The notes under the pieces were generated by a model, which did no database searches, was not told where the DNA came from, and saw nothing but the letters and a program-made list of their open reading frames with translations. This document shows, piece by piece, positions 22,348 to 22,473 of a stretch of 22,473 nucleotides of DNA. This DNA is from Frankiales bacterium. Its GTDB lineage: Bacteria > Actinomycetota > Actinomycetes > Mycobacteriales > SCTD01. The stretch lies in the NCBI GenBank assembly GCA_025464915.1, contig JAODNF010000065.1:1-22473 (forward strand), given 5' to 3'. The position numbers were made by a program, and so were the translations under genes. Each line of letters starts with the position of its first letter. The first letter of the stretch is position 1.

Positions 22348-22473
22348 CTAGCAGGTCTGCGTGGTGGTCGTGCTGCTCTTGATGCTGCTGCACGTGTTCT
22401 TGAAGGCATCCTTGATCACGCCACCGAGGGCGAAGATCACGACGACGATGACAGCGGCGATGGCGGCGACCAG
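22348..22473 (-). CDS. Flp-family type IVb pilin, copy 3 (N-terminus outside window)
   Basis: The last 41 codons are present; the start lies beyond the right edge. The visible part runs LVAAIAAVIVVVIFALGGVIKDAF and then a tail with NTC, SSIKSSTTTTQT and a terminal Cys before TAG. It is nearly the same as copy 2 in the helix and shares its Cys-bounded, Ser/Thr-rich tail. It is the first of the three in transcription order as far as can be seen; more pilins or other tad genes may lie further upstream. Confidence 0.92.
   Translation of the reverse strand: MVAAIAAVIVVVIFALGGVIKDAFKNTCSSIKSSTTTTQTC

Overview
The window is GC-rich chromosomal DNA of an actinomycete. The evidence is the high GC content, frequent GTG starts, a SepH cell-division protein, a PimB-type mannosyltransferase (phosphatidylinositol mannosides), and a cyclic-di-AMP (ydaO-type) riboswitch in front of an NlpC/P60 cell-wall hydrolase. 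From memory, the order DEDDh exonuclease / NlpC-P60 / pimB resembles the Mycobacterium tuberculosis Rv2191-Rv2188c neighbourhood, so the left half looks like a core actinobacterial locus with extra genes inserted. The genus cannot be fixed from the sequence alone.

Layout. 1-191 (-): 5' end of a DEDDh exonuclease, divergent from 225-3559 (+), a two-gene ABC system whose ATPase is fused to a secreted S15-like alpha/beta hydrolase. 3569-4100 (+): two very small proteins, each with two CxxC pairs. 4105-5436 (+): promoter, c-di-AMP riboswitch and NlpC/P60 endopeptidase. 5520-10876 (+): a tightly coupled chain of sepH, a lipoprotein (apparently with a CTG start), a secreted HExxH protein, an M48 membrane protease and pimB; each junction is an xTGA overlap. 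10869-11684 (-): a four-repeat DUF347/COG4705 membrane protein whose 3' end overlaps pimB. 11755-13907 (+): two coupled beta-propeller lipoproteins (YVTN type, then Kelch type). 13958-15808 (+): promoter and TadE-TadG pilus proteins. 15817-22473 (-): a convergent, nearly gapless block that reads, in transcription order, three Flp pilins, three polytopic GT-C-like membrane proteins, and an ABC ATPase with its permease.

How the genes work together. The left and middle parts serve envelope growth and division: peptidoglycan hydrolysis under second-messenger control, FtsZ regulation, PIM glycolipid synthesis and envelope proteolysis. The right part is a split Tad/Flp pilus locus. Flp pilins and TadE/TadG lie on opposite strands with their operons facing each other. 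The pilin operon runs straight into GT-C-type sugar-transferase-like genes and an ABC exporter. The pilins end in a Cys-bounded tail that is Thr-rich in two of the three. Together this suggests a dedicated pilin or surface glycosylation module, which is inference. The motor and secretin-replacing tad genes are not in the window and may lie beyond its right edge.

No tRNA, rRNA, CRISPR array, insertion sequence or phage gene was recognised. No stretch longer than 300 bases lacks a feature.
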